DNA of 35,194 bases, taken from positions 1 to 35,194 of the forward strand of contig JANDJZ010000416.1 of assembly GCA_027943245.1 (NCBI GenBank), given 5' to 3'. Of this stretch, positions 21,782 to 31,114 are shown piece after piece. The stretch comes from Acanthamoeba sp. SK_2022b (Eukaryota; Discosea; Longamoebia; Acanthamoebidae). The position numbers and the translations under genes were made by a program. Positions within the stretch are counted from its first letter, which is position 1, and each line of letters opens with the position of its first letter. The notes below the pieces were generated by a model, which did no database searches, was not told where the DNA came from, and was given only the letters and a program-made list of their open reading frames with translations.

Positions 21782-22435
21782 TCAAGCTGCAGGCTGGTCT
21801 TTGATGACGAGGATGCTGCACCCATCGGGAGCGTGCTGGAGGAGGTAGGAGCTCGTGGACCCCAGCAGCGCCTTCCCCACACCTCCCAGGCCTCGCGTGC
21901 CCATGCACACCAGCTCCACCTCCCTGATCATTGCCAAGGTTGCCGTTGAGTACGTGCGGGGAGGAACGCTAACCGCTCCGGGGAGGGCTTAGTACCGCTT
22001 TTCGATCTGATGGAGGAGCCCCTCCCTCGTGTTGTTGGTGAAGGCGATCTTGGTCTCTACCTTGTCCTACAGATACAGTACCAGTAAGCCAACACAAAGC
22101 TGATGGCCGAGACGGAGCGTTGGTGACGAGGTACGCACACCACTGCGCCCATGGGCTGCGCACATGGTAGTTGCTCGCTGCATGATCTTTTTACCTCGCG
22201 CCTCCAACATGTCCACTACCGCCGACACGTCCATGAACTGCCGTTGTGTGGTTTCCACACATCAGCAAGCTGACAACCCGCAGAGTGGTAGCGGGGGTGG
22301 AGGTACGCGAGCGGGGTGCACATCCTCGATGGTGTGCACGAGAAGAAGCGAGTCTTCGACCTTTGTGAGCTCCAACGCTCTTCGCAGCGCGTCGTAGGAG
22401 TTCTCCGAGCCATCCAGAGCCACCATCACCTTCAT
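21782..22435 (-). CDS. Universal stress protein (UspA family)
   Basis: Small single-domain USP, 141 residues. Exons: 22435-22322, 22237-22139, 22066-21996, 21923-21782. It opens with MKVMVALDGSENSYDAL, the strand-1/helix-1 nucleotide-binding segment, continues with LLLVHTIED, VETKIAFTNN and LVCMGTRGLGGVGKALLGS, and ends in the usual ILVIKD. The Gly-rich segment fits the ATP-binding G-x-x-G...G-S pattern, so an ATP-binding rather than UspA-type member is likely. The first exon ends after HTIED at a GTGCAC donor, and the second starts at FMDVSAVVDML; this removes the in-frame stop between them. Its role in stress tolerance is by family only. Confidence 0.9.
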
Positions 22436-22679
22436 ATTTGCTGCTGGCTCCTTGTTTTCTGGTGACTTATGGTGTTGTGGAAGCGAACAGGATAACAAAT
22501 AGCTGCGCCATTGTCCCACATGTGCTTACTGCAGTAGATTTCATCGAGAAATGGCCCAATATCCCAACAAAACTAACAACTTTTAATTTTGATTTTATTA
22601 AAATAAAAGTATTGGAAAAATATAGAAATGGCTGTAAAACAAAATGTGTGGCAATGTATTTGGAATATATTGCTCAGCT

Positions 22680-25600
22680 TCAGAAGGGACACTTTCGCTT
22701 GCCCGCCTTGGCGTCGCCGCCGTCGAGCTGTGGCGACAGCGGCAGCACGCCGTTGTCCGCGCCGTCCTCCTGCTCCGCCTCGCCATCCTCGTCGTCGGGG
22801 TTATACCAACCAGCCGGCATGGCCTCGCCATCGTCGTTCTCCGCGTCTTTGCTGTCGCCGGCCTCCGCAGCCGCGTCGGCGGTGTCAGCGTCGGGGAGCT
22901 CGGCATTGTCCTGGAAGGGCGTGTTGTCGAGGCACGCAGGCAGGGCCGTCAGGTAGTCCAGCGTGTATGTGTTCTCGTCGCACCTACCGCACGTGAACAC
23001 GAAACGGTCAATACCACGCACCCGCGCGCAAGAGGGATGGGGGACGCACAGCTTGGAGACGGCCGAGTAGTGGGCGGTGACGCCCTTGTACAGGAGGCGC
23101 AGGAGCGAGGGAAGCGAGGACATGGCGCTCGACCCCTCCGAGACGAGCGAGGGACGCACGGCCCTGCGCACGCAGAGCGGGAACGATGAGGGCCGATTTC
23201 ACCGCAATGGCGGGGGGGGGGCAGTCTAAAGGGTTACACTGCGTGCGGGGGTCCGTACTTGAGCGCGGGGCCATGGTGTGAGAAGAGATGGGTCATCCAC
23301 AGCAGGTGGAATTCAATGTGCGGCGAGTCAGGCAGAATCTGAGCGCGCATACGCACGTGTGAGACAGTGGCCTTCGCGGGGGCGTGGGTTGCAAGTGGAG
23401 GAAGCGTTGAAAGGTACCCTGCCGATGAACGAAGCGAACCGCTGGAGGTAGTGGTCGGGCAGGTGCGCCGCAACGAGCTGGATCTGGTGTGGTGGCACCG
23501 CGTGATACACCTCGCCGATGAGGTCCTCCTCGTTCAGGCGCAGGGCCATCTGCACGAATCATTTTGTTTGTTAGTTTTTACCTCTTATTTGTTTATTGTT
23601 ATTGTTATTGTTTTTGAGGAGAGAGCGTACGATGAGGGCCTTGAGGTAGTGCCCGCCCCCCATGGTCTTGCGAATGTTCTTGGGCGTGATGTCGATGTCC
23701 AGGTCAAAGGGGTCGAACATGAGGCGGTCGTCGAGGGAGTAGACCAGCAGGCCCTCCGTCGTCGCCGCGGCCCATCCTCGACCGGTCGGTGCGAAGCGGA
23801 GGGACTTGCATCGGATCTCGATCGACGTCGCTCGCTTCGACGCGAGCTCGCCCACCTTGACGCCTGTGACCCAGCGATCGTTAGTTTTAATATCTATACT
23901 GCAATTATTATTATTATTATTATGTTTGCGTTATCACGCCACCCGCAGCGCCCCAAAGACATGAGGGCATACCAGGAAGCGACTTGTCGATGCGGCCCCT
24001 GCGGCCTTCGGCTTCCTTGTCGCTGTCGTCGTCGTCGTCGATGAGCTCCATGGGACCGGCTTCGGTGAGCATGCGGCTGTCGAGGAAGTCGACGGTGCCG
24101 CCGATCCCGCGGTTGCGCGAGAGCTGGTAGCGCTTGATGCGCATGCGCTGCGAGACCTCGTACATGACCACCCACTTGCTGCGGCCGCCGCCCATGATGA
24201 GCCGACCGTCGGCCGAATAGCACAGGGTCGTGAAGTGCTTGCTCGACGCCGCGTTCTTGGCCGTGCGGCGCTCGTTGACCGTTCGGCCGCCCGAAATGTC
24301 ATTTCTGCCACACGTCGCCCTCTCCATTAGCAATGCGTTGCCACGCTGCTATTTGCTTCGTTGGGTTGGTTGGTTGGTTTTTGTCGACGAACCTTCCCTC
24401 GATCTGGCCGAGGTAGGTGGCGGTCGAGGTCTCCCAGAAGTGGATGTTGCCGTCGAGGGTGGCGGTGGCCAGCTCCTTGCCATCGGGACGGAAGGCGACC
24501 GCGAGCACGTCCGTGCTGTGCCTCAGCACCTCCGGAGCCGCCCCGGTCGAGAAGATGTCCCACAGCCGCACCGTGCCGTCCCTGTAAGCGTGCGGGTGAG
24601 CCAGTGTGGGCCGCGCCTTCGATAGCAGCTTGGGAGGGAGGCGGGGCTCGATGCGAACCAAGAAGCCGAGGCGAGCAGGGGCTTGGCCTGCGAGGGCGAG
24701 AAAGCGAGGGCCGAGATGGGCTTCTCGTGAGCGGCGAGAACGTCGAGCAGCTTGCCCGTTTGCACGGACCTGTCCCCGAGACAACGGTGTTATTTGGGGC
24801 AATGGCAGCGAGCCTGTGATTCGGGGAAAGGAATGGGGAGGGAGGGGGGAGGAAGGACGACACGAACCAGACGTAGACCTCGAAGGGGTCGATCGAACCG
24901 GCGCAGACGACCTCTCCGCTGGGGTCGATGGCCAGGCAGGTCAGCTGCGCGGCCTGGTTGCCCACGAACGTGCGGAAGTTGCGATACCGCACCAGATCGA
25001 ACGCTCTGCAGAGAGGAGAGTGGGATCGCCCGATGAGCGCCAACGGACCAAATAAAGAGGGGGGAGGCGGCCTGGTGAGGGTGTACCTGACGGTGCCGTC
25101 GAGAGAGCAGGAGAAGACGGAGTGGCCGAGCGGAGAGAAGGTGAGGTCGGTCACGGGCGCCTTGTGCTCGTTGAAGGTCACGTAGCAGAAGCCGCTGCCG
25201 GTGTTCCACAGCTTGACCTTGCCGTAGTCATCGCCCGTGGCTGTGACACAACCAAGATCGGGATGAAAAGCGATAAGAAAGGAGCGAAAGCGACAGAATG
25301 GATTTGTGGGGGGGGGGGTTGAGCGAGTGTATACCGATGATGCTGGCGTCGGGCGCGTAGGCGATGGAGTTCATGTCGTGGAAGTGTCCCTGCTGCTTCA
25401 GCACGTAAGTCTCCGACTGCCACTCCCACACCAGCAGCTGTCCGAGCTTGGCTGCAGGCGACACCCAACGAAACATAGGTCATCAGCCACATGACGCGTG
25501 CACGGCAACAGCACAGCGGTCTGGGCACAAAGAGGAATGGGGGAGGGAGGGGAGCAGCGCACCTGCGCCAAAGGCCAGCCACTCGCCCGAAGGGGAGATG

Positions 25601-27229
25601 GCGGTGGTCGAGAGGGAGGTGGTGGAGATGGAGAGCGTGTGAAGGTTGACCACTCGCGACTGGGCCTCGGTTCCCGCCGCCATGTCATCCTCCTGCACGT
25701 CGTAGACCGAGAACACTCCACTGGTGAAGGCGACCACCAGAATGCCTGGCAGCCCACGCAGAGCACGCGATCCCTCGTGAGTCGACAACAAACGGGTCAC
25801 ATCAGCCCCCGAGAAAGAGAGAGAGAGAGAGAGAGAGACGCGGTACCGGTCTTGCTCGAGTAGGAAGCCGAGCGGGCCTTGACGCCGTCGCGCGAAATGC
25901 TCTGCTTTTTGACCACTCGCCACCTGCCGAGGAGCACTCGGAAGTCGTTTTCCTCCGCCGACGCATTCTGCTGGGTCGTTGGCGTGGCCTTTGTGTTGTC
26001 GACCTCCTTTGGCTTCTCCTCCTCCGCGTCCATCGCTTCTGCGTCCTCGCTCTCGTCTTTGCTTTCCTCCGCCTTGAGCCCATCGTGCTTTCGCCACTTC
26101 CACACAAACACCGATCCCTCTCGGCCAATCGTATAGATCTGCGCCGACCAACGACGATGACGAACCCCCGTGCGTAAGTGATGTGTGCGTGCGTGCGCCG
26201 CAAGCAATGCGACACGGTCGGTGGGCTGTGTTGTACGTACGATTTTGTCGCCCTTGCCAAAGAAGGCGGCGACGACGGAGTCCCTGTGGCCGGAGAGCGT
26301 GAACGGGAGGTAGCCCTCAATAGGGTGGAGCGAATAGACGCGCGCCGTCATGTCCTTGGACGTGCTGACAAAGTACTTGGAGTCTGACGACCAGTCGATG
26401 TGGGTCACATCCCCGTGGTGTCCTGCACTCGCCACGAGCCGATTCTCGAGTGAGCACGCGATCGTGGCCACCGCCGCGCAGCTTACATGTGGCGTGGGAT
26501 CCGGGTACCGCCATAGGTGCGAACGAGCACGAAGGGAGCAAACTCCTTGTGCACGGAAGGCGTGCGCCATACGCGCACGTACTCGCCGTAGGTAACAGCA
26601 AAGTATTTGCCGTCGGGGCTGAACTTGAGGAAGCGCACTTGGCTCTTGAAGTTGAAGTGGGACAGCACGACGCCCTTGTGGAAGTTCACCAGCAGAGCCC
26701 GTCCGTCTGAAGGCGACAACAGTGATATAGAGAAGAAGAATAAAGGAGGGGACGGGTGAGCACGTGAAAAGGAAGGAGCGGCTGCGCGACACAGAGCAGA
26801 GGCGCTGTTGGTAACGTACCATCGTCAACGGTGACCAGAAGGCTGCCGTTCGGAGAAAGGGCCATGTGCTTGATGTTGGTGCGATTCTCAAAGGGGAGGG
26901 TGTGCGAAGTGTTGCTGCAAAGCATCTCAAATGTGAGATTATTGTAGTAAAATCGCACCAGGCCTAGAAAAGTGGGCGTACTTGACGAGGTCGAAGACGG
27001 TCACACGGTTGCCCACAGGGCTGAGCAACGAATTGCCATCGGGAGTGAACAATACATTGCCCTTGCGATAAACGCTACCGCATAGATTCGAGAACTGCAA
27101 GGAGGGAACATTTCATTTCGATTCCGGATGTAAAAAAAATATTTAAAAAAAATCGAAAATGGAGAGCACCCCATGTGCACGATTGGGGCGGACGGACAAG
27201 AGGGAAGGTGGTACCTTGTACGCATACAT
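22680..27229 (-). CDS. PWP2: PWP2 / UTP1, WD-repeat component of the small-subunit processome
   Basis: Nucleolar tandem-WD40 protein of the UTP-B complex, needed for early 18S pre-rRNA processing. It has 18 exons from 27229-27215, 27094-26982 and 26914-26820 to 23163-23050 and 22983-22680, giving 993 residues; human PWP2 is about 919. The first exon is only 15 nt (MYAYK) and joins FSNLCGSVYRKGN, matching the conserved PWP2 N-terminus. Other diagnostic stretches are LLSPVGNRVTVFDL, LGQLLVWEWQSETYVLKQQGH, ATGDDYGKVKLWNT, RAFDLVRYRNFRTF, TLCYSADGRLIMGG, GWAAATTEGLLVYSLD and MALRLNEEDLI. The C-terminal UTP12-like helical part ends in TYTLDYL, and is followed by an acidic tail of roughly 75 residues closing in KRKCPF. 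The acidic tail is longer than I expect for the family. Confidence 0.94.
25816..25838. repeat. (GA)n run in an intron of PWP2
   Basis: GA dinucleotide run lying just after the 5' splice site of the intron between exons 25847 and 25745 of PWP2; it reads CT on the transcribed strand. Confidence 0.85.
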
Positions 27230-27509
27230 GGAGCCGATGAGATGCTTCAGTTGCGAGATTGGGCCAACAAATCACAACTCCCACTCCGGGTCGTGTGGAA
27301 GGAAACAAGAAAAGAAAAAGCGAAGCCCAAGCAACCCAAAGAGAAAAGACTACAAGAAAAGACCGTTGTACACAAACAACAACTTGTTGTCGCACCCTGC
27401 TGGTGTCCAGCAGCAGCACAAGTTTTCCGTTTTCTTCGCCACTCCTCTCTGTTTCTCCCCTTCCTCTCTCATCCTCCCACACTTCTCCGCTTGCAGCTGC
27501 CAGAGTCTG

Positions 27510-28028
27510 CTAGAAGTCTTCCGGTCCGTTGCGGTCAACGATGAGAGCGAGCACGCCGTTAAGCATCATGACGAGCCAGAGTAGCCAGTCAAAGAGCGAG
27601 AAGAAGAGAGTGGCGCTCCACGTATAGGGCATTTCGCACTGGCCCGCTGCGTCGTCGATCCATGCCATGTCCTTGGCCAGCAGCGACCACGGCACCACCC
27701 AGAAGAGGAACATGAAGACGGAAAAGCCCACGACCAGACCCGTGCACGCGTAGTGCTTGGCCGGCGAATGCTCGGTGCTGAACTGCAGAACAGCCCAGAG
27801 TGCGATAGAGACCAGAGAGAAGACGATGGAGAGGATCGTAACAGTCTCGCCCAGGCCCACCACCCTGTCGCTCACCTGGAATGACCATACACCCAGCCCC
27901 CAGCAGTTGCTGTCGGAACCGTGTCGGCTGCCGGCGTAGAGGCCCACGTTGGTCATCGATACGAGGGCGATCACCACCGCGATGAAGATTCCCATCGTGG
28001 AGTAGTTTAAGACCTTGGAGAGTCCCAT
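27510..28028 (-). CDS. Intronless four-transmembrane protein, unrecognised
   Basis: A 172-residue protein I cannot name. It is the only clearly intronless coding gene in the window. Four hydrophobic helices are visible: about residues 13-33 (MGIFIAVVIALVSMTN), 62-84 (TILSIVFSLVSIALWAVLQF), 92-118 (LVVGFSVFMFLFWVVPWSLLA) and 136-163 (FDWLLWLVMMLNGVLALIV). The first loop has a single Cys with neighbouring Trp (NCWGLGVWSF), and loop 3-4 has one Cys (GQCEMPY). The layout, with both ends cytosolic and a short tail, resembles MARVEL-like tetraspan proteins but no signature fixes it. The start is the ATG at 28028, giving MGLSKVLNYS. It is divergent from ARPC2. Confidence 0.82.
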   Translation of the reverse strand: MGLSKVLNYSTMGIFIAVVIALVSMTNVGLYAGSRHGSDSNCWGLGVWSFQVSDRVVGLGETVTILSIVFSLVSIALWAVLQFSTEHSPAKHYACTGLVVGFSVFMFLFWVVPWSLLAKDMAWIDDAAGQCEMPYTWSATLFFSLFDWLLWLVMMLNGVLALIVDRNGPEDF

Positions 28029-28506
28029 TTTCAAGGACTGTTGTCTATCTCTGCTTTACGATTACGAACACTGGCCGATGTCGTCGATATCTCCTTCTTG
28101 AAAGAGCTGGCCGAGGCACTGATTCTCACTGGAATAGGGTAGAGGTGAAGAGATGAGAAGCTGAAAGCGAGAGATCTTTCACTTGTCTTGTTGACTTGTG
28201 GTCTAGTCGCTGTCGAGCGGAAGAAGGGGTCGGGAGGTTAACGGTGCTGCTGGAGTTCGCGCCCTCCCCAAGCGCCACCGGTACCCACTTGTACGAAAGG
28301 GCATGCCCACGTTTACACCTTTTTTTGTGTGCTGCGCAATCCTGTCGACACAATCGGACATCGTGGCTGGATTAATCGTGGCAGGGAAAGTGGCAATTTT
28401 CGAATTGGGCAACGCCCAACCAGCCACCAGCCCAAAGAAAAAACAAAGGGCAACCGAAAGAGAGAGACAGCACACAGCTTCAGAACAGAGCAGACGCACA
28501 TCAAAA
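28029..28506. promoter_or_regulatory. Divergent promoter region, four-TM gene and ARPC2
   Basis: About 478 bases between opposite starts, the largest gene-free stretch in the window. It should hold both promoters and leaders. I see a T-run near 28319-28326 and a purine-rich leader before the ARPC2 ATG (28437-28506), but no defined motif, RNA gene or ORF with protein-like content. Confidence 0.5.
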
Positions 28507-29692
28507 ATGATTCTTCTTGAGACCGGCAGCCGTATCCTTGAGGAGGTGATCCGCCAGAGGGTCCAGAGGTGCGCAGGCTTGACCCACACTGCGCAATTGC
28601 GGCCGCTCAAGCTTTTCTTTGTCCCAATTCTGCCTTCTCTCGCGCTGAGCGAACTTGATCACCTCAAGTGCTCGTCAATTTCGGTCTTTTAACGTGTTTG
28701 TCGTATCGAATCATCTTTGTGCAGCGACAAGAGGGAGGCCGTCGATATCACCCTCGCCGACTTCGATGGTGTGCAGTACCACATCGCCACCAATGCCACC
28801 CAGAGGAACCTTGTGACTGTGTCCATCTCGTGGCCCTGCATCAGCCAGATGAAGCAGTTTGGCACCGACGCCAAGGTCCAGGCCTTTTACGGCTCTCTCG
28901 TCACCTCGGCTGAGTCTGGCTACGACTACACTCTTCAGTTCGACCTTGACAACCTCGCCGACAAGGGTATAATCCCCCCCCCCTCACAAGTTCGCTGCAA
29001 TTCTTACCTCCCCTAATCATGTCGCTGCTTGTAGAGACCCTGCCCGGCAAGATTGCCCTGTTCAAGCGCACTGTGGTTGCTGCGCCGCTCGAGGCTGTCT
29101 TCGACGGCAAGCCTGGTCTGCCCCCCGTCATCACCATCAACTACCGCAACAACGAGGCCGTCTACCTCAAGAGGGAGGGCAACAACGTCGCTGTCATCTT
29201 CTCCATCAACTTCAAGGACAAGGACGACATCGTCATCGGCAAGGTGTTCCTCCAGGAGCTCGAGGCCGCTCGCAAGACCATCAACAACGCTCCCGCCGTC
29301 ACCTTCTCGCAGAGGGAGAGGCCGCTCGAGCTCAAGAGCGTCCAGGGCGTTTATGAGGGCGAGGACCAGGGCTTCGTTACCTTCCGTATGCTCTCCCCGC
29401 GGCGCAGCCGCCCTTGCCCCGTAGTCTGGTGGCTTAGCAGCTAACGCACGAGTGTTGCACAACAGTTCTCTTCGGCCCGCACACTCACGAGACCAGGAGG
29501 GGCAAGACCATCGACACCATCCACCTGTTCCGTAACTACCTGCACTACCACATCAAGTGCTCGAAGGCCTTCCTGCACACCCGCATGAGGCTGCGCGTTG
29601 AGGAGCTCCTCCAGGTGCTCAACCGTGCCAAGATCAAGAACGCCAACAAAGAGATGAAGACCATGTCCGGCAGGACCTTCAAGAGGGCCTAA
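28507..29692 (+). CDS. ARPC2: Arp2/3 complex subunit 2 (p34-Arc)
   Basis: Core structural subunit of the Arp2/3 complex, which nucleates branched actin filaments in the cell cortex; ARPC2 holds the mother filament together with ARPC4. Exons: 28507-28568, 28725-28966, 29035-29385, 29466-29692, giving 293 residues (human is 300). Clear matches include the start [86 protein letters not shown] and the end [14 protein letters not shown]. Codon use is strongly C/G-ending with a well-biased, highly expressed look. It is convergent with NTF2. Confidence 0.97.
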
Positions 29693-29916
29693 GTGGCGCT
29701 CAACGCTTGTACACCCCTTTTGAAGTAAACTTACGCTTCTCAACAGCTCGTAGCCACTTGGATTTGGGCGAGGATTTATGAAATTGGTGGTAATTGTTTG
29801 TTTACAAAGGGCGACAAGCCCTGCCGATCTGCATCTGGAAGGTCAGCAGATCGAAGATAAAAAAAAAAGGGGTCGCGTGATCATAATCACACGCCACAGC
29901 AAAAGTGGTGGTCTGC

Positions 29917-30443
29917 TCAACAGTAGTTGAGCCTGAACAGGTCATTCAACACGAAGAAGCCGCCCTGCTGGCCCTGGATAGGCATAAGGCTGAACACCTG
30001 ACTGAACTTGAGGGGCTGGTTCGAGTTGTCGATCTGCAAATTGCCGCACACAAAGACAAGGATGCCACCGCCAGCGGTGGGCTGAGCGTCGATCGTGGTG
30101 ATGGCGTGCTTGATCTGCTGCATGGGGAGATTCTGGAGGGGACAAAGTCAGGTAATGCTGTCTGGTACAAGATTGGGTAAGGTCTCAGATGATGCATACC
30201 AGCAGCTTCGTTACAATGTTGTTCTTGCCCTGGATCTTGTCGTTCTCGAACGTCAACATCGAGTGATCTTGCTGTTGCGGCAGGAATATAATAAAAATTA
30301 ATCGCTGTTGCTTTCATCACCCTAATGCCGTGCAATCAGGTGGGCAGACTTACGTAGAGGTTGGCCAGCGACTTGCGATCATTGTCGAAGACGTTGTAAT
30401 AGTGGCTGGCGAAAGCCTTAGCGATTTCCTCGGGGTTCGACAT
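29917..30443 (-). CDS. NTF2: Nuclear transport factor 2
   Basis: Small homodimeric factor that carries Ran-GDP into the nucleus through FG-repeat pores. Exons: 30443-30354, 30271-30200, 30132-29917, giving 125 residues, the normal size (about 125-127). It begins MSNPEEIAKAFASHYYNVFD and continues SLANLYQDHSMLTFENDKIQG, ITTIDAQPTAGGGILVFVCG and FVLNDLFRLNYC, the family's conserved fold and Ran-binding surface. The full-length single-domain form shows it is not an NTF2-like domain of a larger protein such as G3BP. A heat-shock-element-like motif lies about 143 bases upstream of the ATG. Confidence 0.96.
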
Positions 30444-30585
30444 GTCGGTGGTGTGTTGTGTGTGCGCAAGAGATGAGGCTTGGTGTGGTGGGTAAAAGGC
30501 TCTTAAAAAATATCGGTCCGCTTTTCGCGCCCAAACATCGTTTCTGGCGGGTTTACGCGAAATTAGAAATTTCGATTTTCAAGCC

Positions 30586-30603
30586 TTCGTGAATCTTCAC
30601 GAA
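30586..30603. promoter_or_regulatory. Perfect heat-shock element-like motif
   Basis: The 18-base motif TTCGTGAATCTTCACGAA contains four alternating units (TTC, GAA, TTC, GAA) with 2-base gaps, the ideal binding site for trimeric heat-shock factor. It is an almost perfect palindrome with 8-base arms around TC. It sits 143 bases upstream of the NTF2 ATG and about 145 bases past the U6 terminator, so NTF2 is the likely target. Function is inferred from sequence alone. Confidence 0.65.
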
Positions 30604-30748
30604 GATCATCAACACTTGATTTGATATTGCGAAGAAACCGGGGTTCGCATCGAGTGGTGCCTCCAACAAGGATGTCGCAGCCTTTCAGACAGTCGCGGTG
30701 AGATGACCAAAATTAATGAGATTTACCGGCAGCAGGAGAAGGGGTAGC

Positions 30749-30800
30749 AAAAAAAGTTGGGTATCTTCTCGATTTTGCGTGTCATCCTTGCGCAGGGGCC

Positions 30801-30832
<32 letters not shown>

Positions 30833-30860
30833 ACAGATGGATCCTCCCTTGCGGGAGGTC
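30749..30860 (-). ncRNA. U6 spliceosomal snRNA
   Basis: Read on the minus strand, this contains the near-invariant U6 core: AAAATTGGAACGATACAG, the ACAGAGA box (complement at 30811-30817), the catalytic AGC triad (complement at 30803-30805), and GCATGGCCCCTGCGCAAGG of the internal stem-loop region, followed by ATGACACGCAAAATC. A 5' stem-loop of the form CCTCCC-GCAA-GGGAGG precedes it, which sets the 5' end near 30860. The transcript ends in a run of seven T (30755-30749), a Pol III terminator. Length of about 105-112 nt fits U6. It catalyses splicing with U2 and must serve the many introns around it. The exact 5' end is inferred from the stem-loop. Confidence 0.95.
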
Positions 30861-30885
30861 CAACCATACAGGGCACCACCTTCCC

Positions 30886-30892
30886 TACTTAT
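30886..30892 (-). promoter_or_regulatory. TATA-like element of the U6 gene
   Basis: On the minus strand this reads ATAAGTA, 26-32 bases before the inferred U6 start, the place of the TATA box in Pol III type 3 promoters. It is a weak match in a GC-rich setting. Confidence 0.4.
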
Positions 30893-30957
30893 GTGGCGCT
30901 CCCTGCGCCCCGGGCGATGATTATGGGATGGAAATGTCCCAGGCCGCCGTCCTTCCG

Positions 30958-30968
30958 GGTTCAAATCC
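30958..30968 (+). promoter_or_regulatory. B-box-like element (GGTTCAAATCC) upstream of and divergent from U6
   Basis: GGTTCAAATCC is a near-perfect Pol III internal B box and sits in a perfect T-arm-like hairpin, CCGGG-TTCAAAT-CCCGG (30955-30971). It points away from U6 and begins 98 bases upstream of the inferred U6 start. I could not fold a whole tRNA: no 5' acceptor strand pairs with the CCTGGCC that follows the T arm, and no good A box is seen. Confidence 0.5.
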
Positions 30969-31114
30969 CGGCCTGGCCAGAGCATAATCACGTGCCGAGA
31001 AAAGCAGGCGAAAGGCGGGGGAAGATGATGGCGGCTCTCATGCGCTGGGATCCAAACCACATCGCTCGGCCCAAGCCTACCCACTTGACATACACAAACA
31101 CAACCAGAGAAAGG

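Noticed and set aside
25797..26930. 377-codon minus-strand open frame in the PWP2 locus
   Set aside because: It runs through PWP2 introns; splicing at GT-AG sites gives the conserved PWP2 sequence instead. Only its exon parts are real.
30905..30979. Complete tRNA gene on the plus strand
   Set aside because: The T arm and B box are good, but no 5' acceptor strand pairs with CCTGGCC and no A box or anticodon arm can be placed, so only the element is reported.
31018..31114. N-terminal extension of the CBS protein upstream of 31115
   Set aside because: The frame is open, but the residues are not protein-like and the region is expected to hold the promoter between the divergent U6 and CBS genes.
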